Of a stretch of 64,000 nt of DNA, positions 36,512 to 46,242 are shown in pieces. The DNA comes from Arenimonas oryziterrae DSM 21050 = YC6267 (GTDB lineage: Bacteria; Pseudomonadota; Gammaproteobacteria; Xanthomonadales; Xanthomonadaceae), in the NCBI RefSeq assembly GCF_000420545.1, contig NZ_ATVD01000002.1, forward strand, positions 496,001 to 560,000, written 5' to 3'. Each line of letters begins with the position of its first letter. Position 1 is the stretch's first letter. The notes under the pieces were generated by a model. The model saw nothing but the letters and a program-made list of their open reading frames with translations, was not told the origin of the DNA and ran no database searches. The translations under genes and the position numbers were made by a program.

Positions 36512-38074
36512 TCAGACCATCGCCAAGGCGACGATGCCGGGAATCGTGCGCAGACCGACCAGCTGCTGCTCGGAAACTTCCCGATCGACCGTGATCGCCG
36601 CAACGGCCTGGCCATCGCCTTTCGCGCCGAGCGAGAAATTGATGATGTTGATCCCGGCCGCACCGAGGTGCGAACCGACCAGGCCGATCACGCCCGGACG
36701 ATCTTCGTTGCGCATGAGCAGGATGTGCGCGCCCGGATCGAAATCGAGTTCGACGCCGTCCAGACGCACCACCCGCGGGCCTCGATGCAGGGTCGCTTCG
36801 ATTTCGCGCACGCCGGCCTCGCCTTCGACGCGGATGCGCAACAGACGATCGAAACCGTCGCCGTCGCCGCCGAGCGTTTCCGAGACCTGCAGTCCGCGCG
36901 CGGCGGCCTCATGCAGCGCATTGACCGGCGTGACACGGCCCGAGGCCGAACCGAGCAGGGCCGCGACCAGCAGGCGCGACAGCGGACGCGTATCCAGGGC
37001 TTCGGTGCGGCCGGCGTAGGTGATCTGCAGCTGCGTCGGCGCCGGGACCAGGCGCGCGGACAACTTGCCCAGCGCCGTCATCAGCGGCATCCACGGACCG
37101 ACTTCGCGTGCCGCTTCGGCGGTCAGCGGCGGCAGATTGACGCAGCCCGCGACGGCGCCGGTCTTGAGGAAGTCGATGATCTGGCGCGCGAGTATCGTGC
37201 TCACGGCCTGCTGGGCTTCGCTGGTCGAGGCGCCGAGGTGCGGCGTCAGGATCAGCTTGGCGTTGTTGCGCAGCGGCGACTCCTTCTGCAGCGGCTCGGT
37301 CACGAAGGTGTCGAGCGCGGCACCTGCGAGATGGCCTTCGTCGAGCAGACGCAGCAGCGCTTCTTCGTCGATGAGACCACCACGCGCAGCATTGATCAGG
37401 TAGCTGCCCTTTTTCATCGCGCGCATCTGCGCTTCACCGATGAGGTTGGTCGTTTCCTTGGTGCGCGGGATGTGCAGCGTGATGATGTCGGCCCAGGCGA
37501 GCAGTTCGTCGAGCGACTTCATCGGCACGCTCATGCGACCGGCCGCGGACGCAGGCAGGAAGGGATCGTAGGCAGCGACTTCCATGCCGATACCCGCGGC
37601 CTTGCGCGCGACCGTCGCGCCGATGCGGCCCAGACCGATGACGCCGAGCTTCTTGCCCTCGAGCTCGAAGCCGGTGAGGCCGTTTTTCGGCCATTCGCCG
37701 GCTTTCATGCCGGCGTCGGCGCGCGGAATGTGCCGTGCCAGCGCGAACAGCAGGGAAATCGCGTGTTCCGCCGCCGCCAGCGTATTGCCGTCCGGGGCGT
37801 TCATCACGGCGATGCCACGGGCCGTCGCCGCGTCGACATCAATGGTGTCGACACCGGCGCCGGCGCGGCCGATGACCTTGAGCTTGGCCGCCTTGGCCAA
37901 GGCATCGGCCCCGACGAGGGTGGCGGAGCGGACGAGGATCACGTCGTAGTCAGCCAGTTTGTCGGCCAGGACTTGCGGGTCCTTGATCGGTTCGCTGACA
38001 TCCACCGTGTAACCGGCTTCTTTGAACAGCGTCAGGCCGTCGGCGTGAATGCCGTCGCAGGCGAGGATGCGCAT
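36512..38074 (-). CDS. serA: D-3-phosphoglycerate dehydrogenase SerA (long form)
   Basis: The enzyme oxidises 3-phosphoglycerate with NAD+, the first step of serine synthesis. From ATG 38074 the 520 residues give the long form. The N-terminal catalytic and NAD domains show LGVIGLGRIGATVARK, INAARGGLIDEEAL and LTPHLGASTSEAQ. An intervening ASB domain (about 315-445) and a C-terminal ACT domain (about 450-520, RPGVIGLVGSHLGAAGINI) follow, the latter usually binding serine for feedback control. GGAG is 8 bases upstream. The 423-base gap to the divergent M13 gene holds a strong palindrome. Confidence 0.96.
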   Translation of the reverse strand: MRILACDGIHADGLTLFKEAGYTVDVSEPIKDPQVLADKLADYDVILVRSATLVGADALAKAAKLKVIGRAGAGVDTIDVDAATARGIAVMNAPDGNTLAAAEHAISLLFALARHIPRADAGMKAGEWPKNGLTGFELEGKKLGVIGLGRIGATVARKAAGIGMEVAAYDPFLPASAAGRMSVPMKSLDELLAWADIITLHIPRTKETTNLIGEAQMRAMKKGSYLINAARGGLIDEEALLRLLDEGHLAGAALDTFVTEPLQKESPLRNNAKLILTPHLGASTSEAQQAVSTILARQIIDFLKTGAVAGCVNLPPLTAEAAREVGPWMPLMTALGKLSARLVPAPTQLQITYAGRTEALDTRPLSRLLVAALLGSASGRVTPVNALHEAAARGLQVSETLGGDGDGFDRLLRIRVEGEAGVREIEATLHRGPRVVRLDGVELDFDPGAHILLMRNEDRPGVIGLVGSHLGAAGINIINFSLGAKGDGQAVAAITVDREVSEQQLVGLRTIPGIVALAMV

Positions 38075-38497
38075 GGGTAACTCCAGGTGGGGGAAGGGTC
38101 GTGGTGCGCCGGAGAAAACACGGACGCGGGAACCCCATGCACGAGGAGCGTGGCCTGAGCAGGCCGGGTGAAACAGACGAATTGTCGGGCAACCGGAACG
38201 GATGCAGCTGTTGCGGCGGCCAGGAGACGGGGCGTCATGCGCATGGGAGTCCTGTACCAACGCCTCGAACATATCAGATATGTCCCGAGAAGGAAGCCCA
38301 ACCCGGTTTGGGGCACGGTCTTCCCGGGTGTCGACGCCCCAGGGGCGGCCGGGCGATGAAAGCCGGCCGATCTGGCGGCCAAAGCATGACCTTTGGCCCA
38401 TCGCCGCCCTCGGCGGGAATGGCATACGCTCCCGCGCCTGTCCGCCGTTTTGGCGGTTTTCCGTAACCGACGCCCCCCGGGGGCCTGGAGCTCGATA
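38075..38497. other. 423-base spacer between serA and the M13 peptidase gene
   Basis: No gene is supported here. ACATATC-A-GATATGT at 38269-38283 is a perfect palindrome. The second half contains several perfect hairpins on the plus strand: CGGCCGG/CCGGCCG (38346-38369), GGCCAAAG/CTTTGGCC (38377-38398) and CCGCC/GGCGG with four T residues (38442-38460). These would lie in the leader of the M13 mRNA. Divergent promoters must also lie here. Confidence 0.55.
38269..38283. promoter_or_regulatory. Perfect 15-base palindrome, candidate operator
   Basis: ACATATC-A-GATATGT is AT-rich within a GC-rich spacer and sits midway between the divergent serA and M13 starts. Such a 7+1+7 palindrome suits a dimeric repressor. 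I cannot name the regulator. Confidence 0.45.
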
Positions 38498-40612
38498 GTG
38501 ACCCTGAACACCCTGAAACACGTGACGCTGGCGCTGTCCATCGCCGCCGCGCTCGGCGCCTGCAAGAAACAGGAAGACGCCACGACCGCCACCCCCGCGA
38601 CCGACGCCGCCCCGGCGCTGACCATCGACGAGTCCAAGCTGCCCAAGCTGCCCGCCTTCAACGTCGGCGACCTCGACGCCGCGACGCCGGTCTGCTCCGA
38701 CCTCAATGGTTACGTCAACGGCAAGTGGCTCGCCGCCAATCCGGTGCCCGCCGACAAGACCACCTGGGGCAACTTCAACATCCTGCGCGACCGCTCGCTC
38801 GCCGTGCAGCAGCAGATCGCCGAAGCCGCCAGCAAGGCCAAGAACCCGGCCGGCAGCAACGAACAGAAGATCGGCGACTTCTACCGCCTCGGCATGGACG
38901 AGACCCGTCTCGACGCCGACGGCGCCGCACCGCTCAAGCCGCTGCTTGCGCGCATCGACGCGATCAAGGACGGCGCTGGCGTCAGCGACTTCCTGATCAG
39001 CTCGTTCGGCAAGGGCGACCAGTACGTGTTCGGCTTCGGTCCGGGCGAAGATTTCAAGGACGCCAAGAACGTCATCGCCTACGCCCAGGAAGGCGGTCTG
39101 TCGCTGCCCGAGCGCGCCTACTACCTCGAGCCGCAGTACGAAGATATTCGCGGCAAGTTCGTCGCCCACGTCGAGCGCATGCTCGTCCTCGGCGGCGTTG
39201 ACGCCGCAGCCGCCAAGACCCAGGCCGCCGCCGTGCTCGCCGTCGAAACGCAGCTGGCCAAGGCCTCGCTGACGCCGATCGAAGCGCGCGACCCGAAGAA
39301 CCAGTACAACTTCGTCTCGCTCGCCGATGCCGAAAAAGCCACGCCGCATTTCTCGTGGACCAAGCTGCTCGCCGCCGAAGGCGTCTCGGGCGTCACCGGC
39401 TTCTCGCTGAGCCAGCCGAAGTTCTTCGCTGAATTCGACAAGATGCTCACCGGCGTGCCGGCGACCGATTGGCAGGCCTACCTGCGCTACCACGCCATCC
39501 TCGGCGGCGCCCCGTTCCTGTCGAACGCCATGACCGAAGAGCGCTTCGGTTTCTACGGCCAGACCCTCAACGGTCAGGAAAAGCAGGAAGACCGCTGGAA
39601 GCGCGTGCTCGGCGCCGTGAACGGCACCATGGGCGAAGCCCTGGGCCAGATCTACGTGAAGCAGGTGTTCCCGGAAGAAGCCAAGGCGCAGATGAAGGCC
39701 CTGGTCGACAACCTGCGCGAGGCCCTCAAGGCCCGCCTGGAAAACCTCGAGTGGATGAGCGCCGAGACCAAGGCCAAGGCGATCGAAAAGTGGAACACCT
39801 TCGATCCGAAGATCGGCTACCCCGACAAGTGGCGTGATTTCAGCGGCCTGACGATCAACCCGGCCGACAGCTACTACGCCAACGCCGAAGCCGCAGGCGC
39901 GTTCGAGAACGCGTTCCAGATGGCCAAGATCGGCAAGCCGGCCGATCGCACCGAATGGGGCATGAGCCCGCAGACGGTCAACGCCTACTACAACCCGCTC
40001 AAGAACGAGATCGTGTTCCCGGCCGCGATCCTGCAGCCGCCCTTCTTCGATCCGAAGGCGGACCCGGCGCTCAACTACGGCGGCATCGGCGCGGTCATCG
40101 GCCACGAAATGCTGCACGGTTTCGACGACCAGGGCAGCCAGTTCGACGCCAGCGGCAACAATGCCAACTGGTGGTCGGATGCAGACATGAAGAACTTCCA
40201 GGCCCGTACCGGCAAGCTCGTGCAGCAGTTCGACGATTACGTCGCTCTGAAGGACGACAAGGGCGAGCACCACGTGAAGGGTCAGCTCACGCTCGGCGAG
40301 AACATCGCCGACCTGGGCGGCATCACCGTGGCCTACGACGCGATGAAGCGTGCGCAGGGCGCGAACTATGCCGATCCGAAAACCGACGGCTTCACCCAGG
40401 ATCAGCGCTTCTTCCTGAACTTCGGCACGATCTGGCGCGCCAACATCCGCCCGCAGGCGCTGATGGTTCGCCTTAACACCGATCCGCACTCGCCGGCGAT
40501 GTTCCGTGCCAACGGCGCGCCGTCGAACCTCGACACGTTCGCCACGGCGTTCTCCTGCAAGGCCGGCGACGCCATGGTCCGCGCGGGCGACAAGAAAGTC
40601 GTCATCTGGTAA
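38498..40612 (+). CDS. M13-family (neprilysin-like) zinc metallopeptidase lipoprotein
   Basis: The gene starts with GTG 38498 (GGAG 8 bases upstream) and encodes 704 residues. A signal peptide with lipobox LGAC (Cys at about residue 22) anchors it as a lipoprotein. The zinc site is HEMLH (H536, E537, H540) with third ligand E601 in GENIADLGG. NAYYNP ahead of it binds substrate backbone. It should cleave short peptides outside the cytoplasm. A tandem paralogue without the zinc ligands follows 116 bases later. Confidence 0.95.
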   Translation: MTLNTLKHVTLALSIAAALGACKKQEDATTATPATDAAPALTIDESKLPKLPAFNVGDLDAATPVCSDLNGYVNGKWLAANPVPADKTTWGNFNILRDRSLAVQQQIAEAASKAKNPAGSNEQKIGDFYRLGMDETRLDADGAAPLKPLLARIDAIKDGAGVSDFLISSFGKGDQYVFGFGPGEDFKDAKNVIAYAQEGGLSLPERAYYLEPQYEDIRGKFVAHVERMLVLGGVDAAAAKTQAAAVLAVETQLAKASLTPIEARDPKNQYNFVSLADAEKATPHFSWTKLLAAEGVSGVTGFSLSQPKFFAEFDKMLTGVPATDWQAYLRYHAILGGAPFLSNAMTEERFGFYGQTLNGQEKQEDRWKRVLGAVNGTMGEALGQIYVKQVFPEEAKAQMKALVDNLREALKARLENLEWMSAETKAKAIEKWNTFDPKIGYPDKWRDFSGLTINPADSYYANAEAAGAFENAFQMAKIGKPADRTEWGMSPQTVNAYYNPLKNEIVFPAAILQPPFFDPKADPALNYGGIGAVIGHEMLHGFDDQGSQFDASGNNANWWSDADMKNFQARTGKLVQQFDDYVALKDDKGEHHVKGQLTLGENIADLGGITVAYDAMKRAQGANYADPKTDGFTQDQRFFLNFGTIWRANIRPQALMVRLNTDPHSPAMFRANGAPSNLDTFATAFSCKAGDAMVRAGDKKVVIW

Positions 40613-40638
40613 CACGCATCCTCGTCTGTGCGTGAACG

Positions 40639-40667
40639 ACGGCCCGGGCAACCGGGCCGTTTTTTTG
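40639..40667 (+). terminator. Terminator after the M13 peptidase gene
   Basis: ACGGCCCGG and CCGGGCCGT form a perfect 9-bp stem with loop GCAA, followed by seven more T residues. It separates the active M13 gene from its paralogue, so the two have separate transcripts. Confidence 0.85.
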
Positions 40668-40728
40668 TCTGCCGCCGATCGGGTCCCACGAGGGTAGAAT
40701 CCCGGGTTCGCCCCCAAGGACCTCCGCG

Positions 40729-42630
40729 ATGACCCCAGCCTTTCGCCCCCTGCTCGCGATGCTCGCGTTGACCCTCGTCTCCGGCAGTGCCGAAGCCGCC
40801 AAGAAGCCCGCGGCGCCTGCCGCTCCGGCCGCCTGTGCGGACTTCTACGGCAACGTCAACGCCGCCTGGCTCAAGGCGCATCCGCTGCCGGCCGGTGCCG
40901 ACAGCTTCAGCCGCTGGGACGAACTCAATGCCCTCGCCGCCCAACAGACACGCGACCTGACCCGTTCAGGCACGCGCGTGGGCGACGGCCGCGCCTCGGC
41001 CCTGCTCGCCGACCTCATCGCCAGCGGCCAGGACGAAAACGGCATGGACGCAGCCAGCAAGGCGGCGCTCGCCCCGCTGCTCGCCCGCGTGGATGCGATC
41101 AAGAAACCCAAGGATCTGGCGCAGGCGCTGATCGCGCTGCAGGCGGCCGGTGTGCCGGTGGTCTACGACTTCGACGTGCTGCGCGATCCGCAGAACGGTC
41201 AGCCGCGCGCGACACTCATCCCGAACGGTCTGGGTCTGGCCGACCCGGCGTTCTACGGCTCGGCCGATCCGGAACTGCAGCGCGTCGGTGGTCTGTATCG
41301 CGCCTACCTGGCCGACCTGCTGAAATTCTCCGGCGTGCCCGGCGACAAGCTCGCCGAGCAGACCAGCCAGGCGATCACGCTCGAAAACGAACTCGCCCAA
41401 GCGATGGCGGCCCCGACGGCGCAGTCGCAATCGCCGGCTGCGGCGGCGAAAGCGTATCCGCAGTTGCTGCTCGCCGACTTCCTCAAGTCGCAGGGCGTGG
41501 CTGCTGCGGAAATCACCATCCAGCAGCCGAACTATTTCCGCAACGTCGATCGCATGATCGCCAAGACGCCGGTGCCGCAATGGAAGGCCTATCTGCGCGC
41601 GCAGATCCTGCATTCGATGGCGCCGACGCTGGCCAGCGATTACCGTCGCGCCTACGCCAGTCTCGTCGATGACGGCATCGCCAAGCGTCAGCCGCGCACG
41701 CAGACCGACCGCGTGGCTTTGCTGGTGCAGGAAGAAGCCGCCGACCTGCTCAGCGCCGCGTACGCCGAGCGCTACGTCAGCGCCGCGCAGGAACAGAAGG
41801 CCGACGCGATCGGTGCCGCCATTCGCGCCGCCGGCAAGCGGGCGATCGATCGCGCGACCTGGCTCGATGCCGACGCCAAGACCGCTGCCAACAAGCAGCT
41901 CGACGCGATGTATCTGGCGATCGGCAAGCCGATGATCCCCGTCGCATTCACCAGCCTCGCCTTCAATCGCGACCAGTACGCCGCGAACGTGCTCGCCCTG
42001 CGCCGCTGGCAGCGCGCGCGTGCGATCGCGCGCCTCGAGCGTCCGATCTGGCCGTGGCCGGTCAGCCAGACGCATCCGGTGGTCGGCTTCGAACCCGCTG
42101 AGAATCGCCTGATCGTCACCGCCGCCGCCTTGCAGGCGCCGGTGTTCTCCGGCCAGTCCGACGGTGCCGACTACGGCGCGCTCGGTGCGCTGATGGCACA
42201 GCAGATCAGCACGGGCATGCACATGCCGGCCAATGTCGAGCAGGCCTGGGCCACACGCAGCCAGCCGCTGGTCGCGCAGTACAACGCGTATACCGTCGTC
42301 GGCGCCAACAAGGTCAACGGCGAGCGCACACGTGCGCAGAACGCCGCCGATCTGGTCGGCGTGGAAATCGCCTGGGATGCGTTCAACACGCAGAGCACGC
42401 CCGATTTCGCCGCAAAGAAAGCCTTCTTCGTCGCCTGGGGCTCGCTGTGGGCGCGCCAGGATCGCGATGCCGCCCTGGTCGCTTCCATGCCGACCGCGAC
42501 CTATGCGCCCGCCAAGTGGCGCGTGAACGGCACCGTGGTCAACCAGCCACTGTTCCCGAAGATCTTCGCGTGCAAGGCCGGCCAGCCGATGTTCAAGGCC
42601 GACAAAGACATGGTTTCCCTGCTGCGCTGA
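40729..42630 (+). CDS. Inactive M13-family peptidase homologue (pseudoprotease)
   Basis: This 633-residue exported protein (signal to about residue 23) aligns with the M13 peptidase just upstream over its length. Conserved framework remains: DFYGNVNAAWL near the N-terminus and IFACKAGQPMF at the end. The zinc site is lost: HEMLH is replaced by QQIST (Q491, Q492, T495), and GENIAD is replaced by AQNAAD. NAYYNP is gone too. The reading frame is long and clean, so this is a maintained non-enzymatic protein, perhaps a binding partner or inhibitor. rapA starts 2 bases after. Confidence 0.88.
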   Translation: MTPAFRPLLAMLALTLVSGSAEAAKKPAAPAAPAACADFYGNVNAAWLKAHPLPAGADSFSRWDELNALAAQQTRDLTRSGTRVGDGRASALLADLIASGQDENGMDAASKAALAPLLARVDAIKKPKDLAQALIALQAAGVPVVYDFDVLRDPQNGQPRATLIPNGLGLADPAFYGSADPELQRVGGLYRAYLADLLKFSGVPGDKLAEQTSQAITLENELAQAMAAPTAQSQSPAAAAKAYPQLLLADFLKSQGVAAAEITIQQPNYFRNVDRMIAKTPVPQWKAYLRAQILHSMAPTLASDYRRAYASLVDDGIAKRQPRTQTDRVALLVQEEAADLLSAAYAERYVSAAQEQKADAIGAAIRAAGKRAIDRATWLDADAKTAANKQLDAMYLAIGKPMIPVAFTSLAFNRDQYAANVLALRRWQRARAIARLERPIWPWPVSQTHPVVGFEPAENRLIVTAAALQAPVFSGQSDGADYGALGALMAQQISTGMHMPANVEQAWATRSQPLVAQYNAYTVVGANKVNGERTRAQNAADLVGVEIAWDAFNTQSTPDFAAKKAFFVAWGSLWARQDRDAALVASMPTATYAPAKWRVNGTVVNQPLFPKIFACKAGQPMFKADKDMVSLLR

Positions 42631-42631
42631 C

Positions 42632-45493
42632 ATGTCCGACTTCCTGCCCGGCCAACGCTGGTTCAGCAGCGCCGAACCCGAACTCGGTCTGGGCACCGTG
42701 CTGCGCCTGGCCGGACGCCAGGTGCAGATCGTGTTCACCGGGTCCGGCGTCCTGCGCCATTACGCGATCGGCAGCGCACCGCTGCTGCGCGCGGCCTTCC
42801 GCAGCGGCGACCGCGTGCAGATCGGCGGCGCCGCCAAGGTCGTGGATCGCGTCGAGGACGAACAGGGCCTGCTGCGTTACCACTGCAACGGGCAATGCCA
42901 TGCCGAAGGCGAACTCGATGCCGAACAGCCGGTTTCGCAGGCCGATGCGCGTCTGCTGGCCGGGCGCGTGGACCGCAACGATCGTTTCGAACTGCGCCGG
43001 GAAATCCTGCAGCGCCGTGCCGCTGCGCGCGCACATCCGGGCTGGGGTGTGCTCGGCGCGCGCATCGATCTGATTCCGCATCAATTGCGGGTCGCCGAAA
43101 CGGCCGCCGCGCGGCGGCCGCCGCGTCTGCTGCTGGCCGATGAAGTCGGTCTGGGCAAGACCATCGAAGCCTGCCTGATCACCGCGCAGCTCATCGCGGC
43201 CGGACGTGCGCGCCGCGTACTGATCCTCGTGCCGGAAAGCCTGGTCAACCAGTGGTTCGTCGAACTGCTGCGCCGATTCAACCTCGCGTTCGCGATCTAC
43301 GATGAAGAGCGTTGCGAATCGATCGAGCTCACCGAAAAAACCGGCAACCCGTTCGAAGACGAACAGCTGGTCATCGCTTCGGTCGATTGGCTCGCATCGC
43401 ACGACAAACGCGGCGCGCAATTACTGCAGGCCGGCTGGGACCTGCTGCTCGTCGACGAGGCGCATCACCTGGCCTGGTCGCCTGCCGCCGCGAGTCCGGC
43501 CTACGATCTGGTCGAAGCGCTCGCCGCACAGACGCCGGCCCTGCTGCTGCTGACCGCGACGCCGGAGCAACTGGGCCTGGGCGGGCATTTCGCGCGCCTG
43601 CGCCTGCTCGATCCCGCGCGCTACACCGATCTGGACAGTTTCGTCGCCGAACAGAAGCGCTATCTCGCGCTGTCCGCGCTCGCCGAGCGCCTGCTCGCAA
43701 GCGAGTCATTGACGGCCGGCGACATCGAAACTCTCGCGCCCTTGTTCCCCGACGAGGGCGACGCCCTGGCGACGCGCCTGGCGAAGATCGCCGCGGGCGA
43801 CGAAGCCGCGCGCGACGATCTGCTCGCCGATCTCATCGACCGCCACGGCACCGGCCGCGTGATGATCCGTAACCGACGCAGCGCGGTCGGCGGCTTCCCG
43901 ACGCGCATCGTGCATGTCGAAACGCTGTCGCTGCCCGACGATCCCGCCCAGGACTACAGCCTGCGCGCGGAATTCGAGCACGATCTGAGTTCTGCCATCG
44001 ATCCTTTCGACGAAGACGAACCCGCGCACGACTACAAGAACGACCCGCGCACCGACTGGCTGCTGCGCAAGCTCGACGAAATCGCGCCGGCGAAAGCGCT
44101 GCTGCTGTGCCGCACGCGCGCCAAGGTGCAGGCGCTGGAAGAAGCATTGCGCCTGCGCAGCGGCCTGCCGGTCGCACGCTTCCACGAAGACATGAACCTG
44201 CTGCAGCGCGACCGCAATGCCGCCTATTTCGCCGATCCGGATGGCGCGCGCCTGCTGATCGCCAGCGAGATCGGCGCGGAAGGCCGCAATTTCCAGTTCG
44301 CGCAGCACCTGATCTTCTGGGACCTGCCCCTGCATCCGGACATGCTCGAACAGCGCATCGGCCGTCTCGATCGCATCGGCCAGCGCGGCGACGTCAACGT
44401 GCATGTCGCGGCGGTCGCCGGCAGTTCGCAGGAAGTGCTGCTGCGCTGGTACCACGAAGGCCTCGACGCCTTCACCGGCGTGGTCGCCGACGGTCGCGAA
44501 CTGCTGCGCCGCTACGGCGAGGAGCTGATCGGCCTGACCGAAACCGATGCCGAACAACGCGAACCGGCGCTCGCCGCGCTGATCGCCCGCACGCGCACCA
44601 CGCATGGCGAACTCGCCGAGCTCATTGCGCAGGGCCGCGATCGTCTGCTCGAACTCGGCAGCCGTCGCGGTGCGACCGACGGCGCCCTGCTGCAGTCGCT
44701 GCAGACGGACGACGCTTCGGCGCGCGACGACGAATTCCCGATGCGCCTGCTCGAAGCCTTCGGCGTGCATCACGAACCCCTCAGCGAAACCCTGTGGCTG
44801 CTCGACCCCGAATATCTGACCACGGAAGGCTTCGAGGAACTCAAGAACGGGCCGCGCCAGGCGACCTTCGACCGCGCTACCGCTCTCGGTCGCGACGACC
44901 TGCTCTATCTGCGTGCCGACCATCCGATGCTGCGTTCGGCGCAGGAAATGCTGCTGTCGAGCGAAACGGGCAATGTCGCGTTCCTGATCGACGACAGCCT
45001 GCCGCCGCGCAGCGTGATCCTGGAAGCGGTGTTCGTCATCGAATGCGTGGCGAACGAAGCCCTGAACGCCGAGCGCTTCCTGCCGCCGCTGCCGATGAGC
45101 ATCGCCATCGATACCAAACTGCAGCCGCGCCCGGACTTCGCGCCCAACGAACGCGCGGGCCTGCGCGCTGGCGATCGTCAGTACGACCTGTCGCCGATGC
45201 GCAAGGTGCTGTTGACCCTGGTGCCGCCGATGCTCGAACGGGCGCGCAAGGAAAGCGAAACGCGCTCGCTGGATCTGATCGCGCAGGCGCTGGCCCAGGC
45301 CGATGCCCTGCTCGGCGGCGAACTGCAGCGCCTGCAGGCGCTGGCTCGTGTCAATCCGGCCGTGCGTGCCGAGGAAATCGCCGCGTTGGCCGACGAGCGC
45401 GAGCGTCTGCTGACGGCCTTGCCGACGGCGCGTCCGCGCCTGGATTCCCTGCGACTGGTCGCGAGCGCGGACTTCCTCTCGCTGCGCCGCTGA
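42632..45493 (+). CDS. rapA: RNA polymerase-associated ATPase RapA (HepA)
   Basis: This Swi2/Snf2 ATPase (953 residues) helps RNA polymerase recycle. Two N-terminal Tudor-like domains come first (FLPGQRWFSSAEPELGLGTV). Then come the ATPase lobes: LLADEVGLGKTIEA (Walker A), LLLVDEAHH (DEAH), LLLTATP, and LLIASEIGAEGRNFQFAQHL and EQRIGRLDRIGQ in lobe 2. The C-terminal region matches RapA family length. It starts 2 bases after the pseudopeptidase, probably co-transcribed. Confidence 0.95.
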   Translation: MSDFLPGQRWFSSAEPELGLGTVLRLAGRQVQIVFTGSGVLRHYAIGSAPLLRAAFRSGDRVQIGGAAKVVDRVEDEQGLLRYHCNGQCHAEGELDAEQPVSQADARLLAGRVDRNDRFELRREILQRRAAARAHPGWGVLGARIDLIPHQLRVAETAAARRPPRLLLADEVGLGKTIEACLITAQLIAAGRARRVLILVPESLVNQWFVELLRRFNLAFAIYDEERCESIELTEKTGNPFEDEQLVIASVDWLASHDKRGAQLLQAGWDLLLVDEAHHLAWSPAAASPAYDLVEALAAQTPALLLLTATPEQLGLGGHFARLRLLDPARYTDLDSFVAEQKRYLALSALAERLLASESLTAGDIETLAPLFPDEGDALATRLAKIAAGDEAARDDLLADLIDRHGTGRVMIRNRRSAVGGFPTRIVHVETLSLPDDPAQDYSLRAEFEHDLSSAIDPFDEDEPAHDYKNDPRTDWLLRKLDEIAPAKALLLCRTRAKVQALEEALRLRSGLPVARFHEDMNLLQRDRNAAYFADPDGARLLIASEIGAEGRNFQFAQHLIFWDLPLHPDMLEQRIGRLDRIGQRGDVNVHVAAVAGSSQEVLLRWYHEGLDAFTGVVADGRELLRRYGEELIGLTETDAEQREPALAALIARTRTTHGELAELIAQGRDRLLELGSRRGATDGALLQSLQTDDASARDDEFPMRLLEAFGVHHEPLSETLWLLDPEYLTTEGFEELKNGPRQATFDRATALGRDDLLYLRADHPMLRSAQEMLLSSETGNVAFLIDDSLPPRSVILEAVFVIECVANEALNAERFLPPLPMSIAIDTKLQPRPDFAPNERAGLRAGDRQYDLSPMRKVLLTLVPPMLERARKESETRSLDLIAQALAQADALLGGELQRLQALARVNPAVRAEEIAALADERERLLTALPTARPRLDSLRLVASADFLSLRR

Positions 45494-45496
45494 GGC

Positions 45497-46183
45497 TCAG
45501 TGCACGATACGCAAGTGGTTCTTTTTCTTTTCGGGTTTGCTGTCTTTCCGGCGTTTGCCGAACGGCGGCTCGCCGCGCCAATAGCGAATATGCAGCCAGG
45601 CGGCGAGCAGTCCGCCCAGAAATCCGAACTGGCTGACGAGACCCTCGTTCCATAGCCCGAACGCGAGACTGAGCGCGCACATCACGATCACGAGCGTCTT
45701 CAGTTTCATCGGAATCGGCGGCAGGATCAGCATGACCTGCTGATTCGGCGCGATGTACGCACAGGCGAACAGGATGCCGTACATCACGCCATCGGCACCG
45801 GCGGTGGCCTGGTAGCCGCCCAGCCCTGCGCCATAGGCCAGGGTGGACGCGAGAAACTGCAGCAAGGTCGCACCGATCGCGCAGGCCAGCAGGAACAGAC
45901 CATAGCGGCGCGCGCCCCACCAGGTCTCCAGCATCAGGCCGCCGAAGAAGTACAAGGTCAAGGCGATGAAAATCAGCTTGCCGCCCAGGTTGACGAACAA
46001 ATGCGTGACCAGCTGCCACGGCATGAAGTTGCCGAGTACGCCGCCCGCGGAGCCGTCCGCGCCGAACACATTGAGCGGCCACAACAGCAAGTGCATCAGC
46101 AGCGCATCGGGCAGCAGCGCGAGCAACAGGCTGGCAGCCGCGGCCCAGAGCAGCTTGAGGGTCAGCGGGGGAATCGAATTCAT
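45497..46183 (-). CDS. Rhomboid-like membrane protein lacking catalytic residues
   Basis: This 228-residue protein has about six hydrophobic helices and the rhomboid topology (TLYFFGGLMLETWWGARRY as the L1/TM2 region). Where active rhomboids have GASG, it has GADG (Asp131), and the helix-6 His is replaced by Phe188 before LGGLLA. It therefore cannot work as a serine protease. The tail is rich in Lys/Arg. It follows an intact rhomboid gene on the same strand (59-base gap). Dead rhomboids often bind the substrates of active ones. Confidence 0.85.
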   Translation of the reverse strand: MNSIPPLTLKLLWAAAASLLLALLPDALLMHLLLWPLNVFGADGSAGGVLGNFMPWQLVTHLFVNLGGKLIFIALTLYFFGGLMLETWWGARRYGLFLLACAIGATLLQFLASTLAYGAGLGGYQATAGADGVMYGILFACAYIAPNQQVMLILPPIPMKLKTLVIVMCALSLAFGLWNEGLVSQFGFLGGLLAAWLHIRYWRGEPPFGKRRKDSKPEKKKNHLRIVH

Positions 46184-46242
46184 CGCGTCTCGTCGTCGTT
46201 CATGCGATTGCAGAGCACCATCTTATCGCCATCGGCTGCCGG

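Noticed and set aside
38340-38460. A riboswitch (c-di-GMP, cobalamin or glycine type) in the leader of the M13 gene.
   Set aside because: Hairpins are present but I could not match the conserved cores of these classes.
36512-40717. A 1401-codon minus-strand frame running through serA and against the M13 gene.
   Set aside because: Only the serA part (to 38074) resembles a protein family. The rest lies antisense to a well-supported M13 gene and is a product of high GC.
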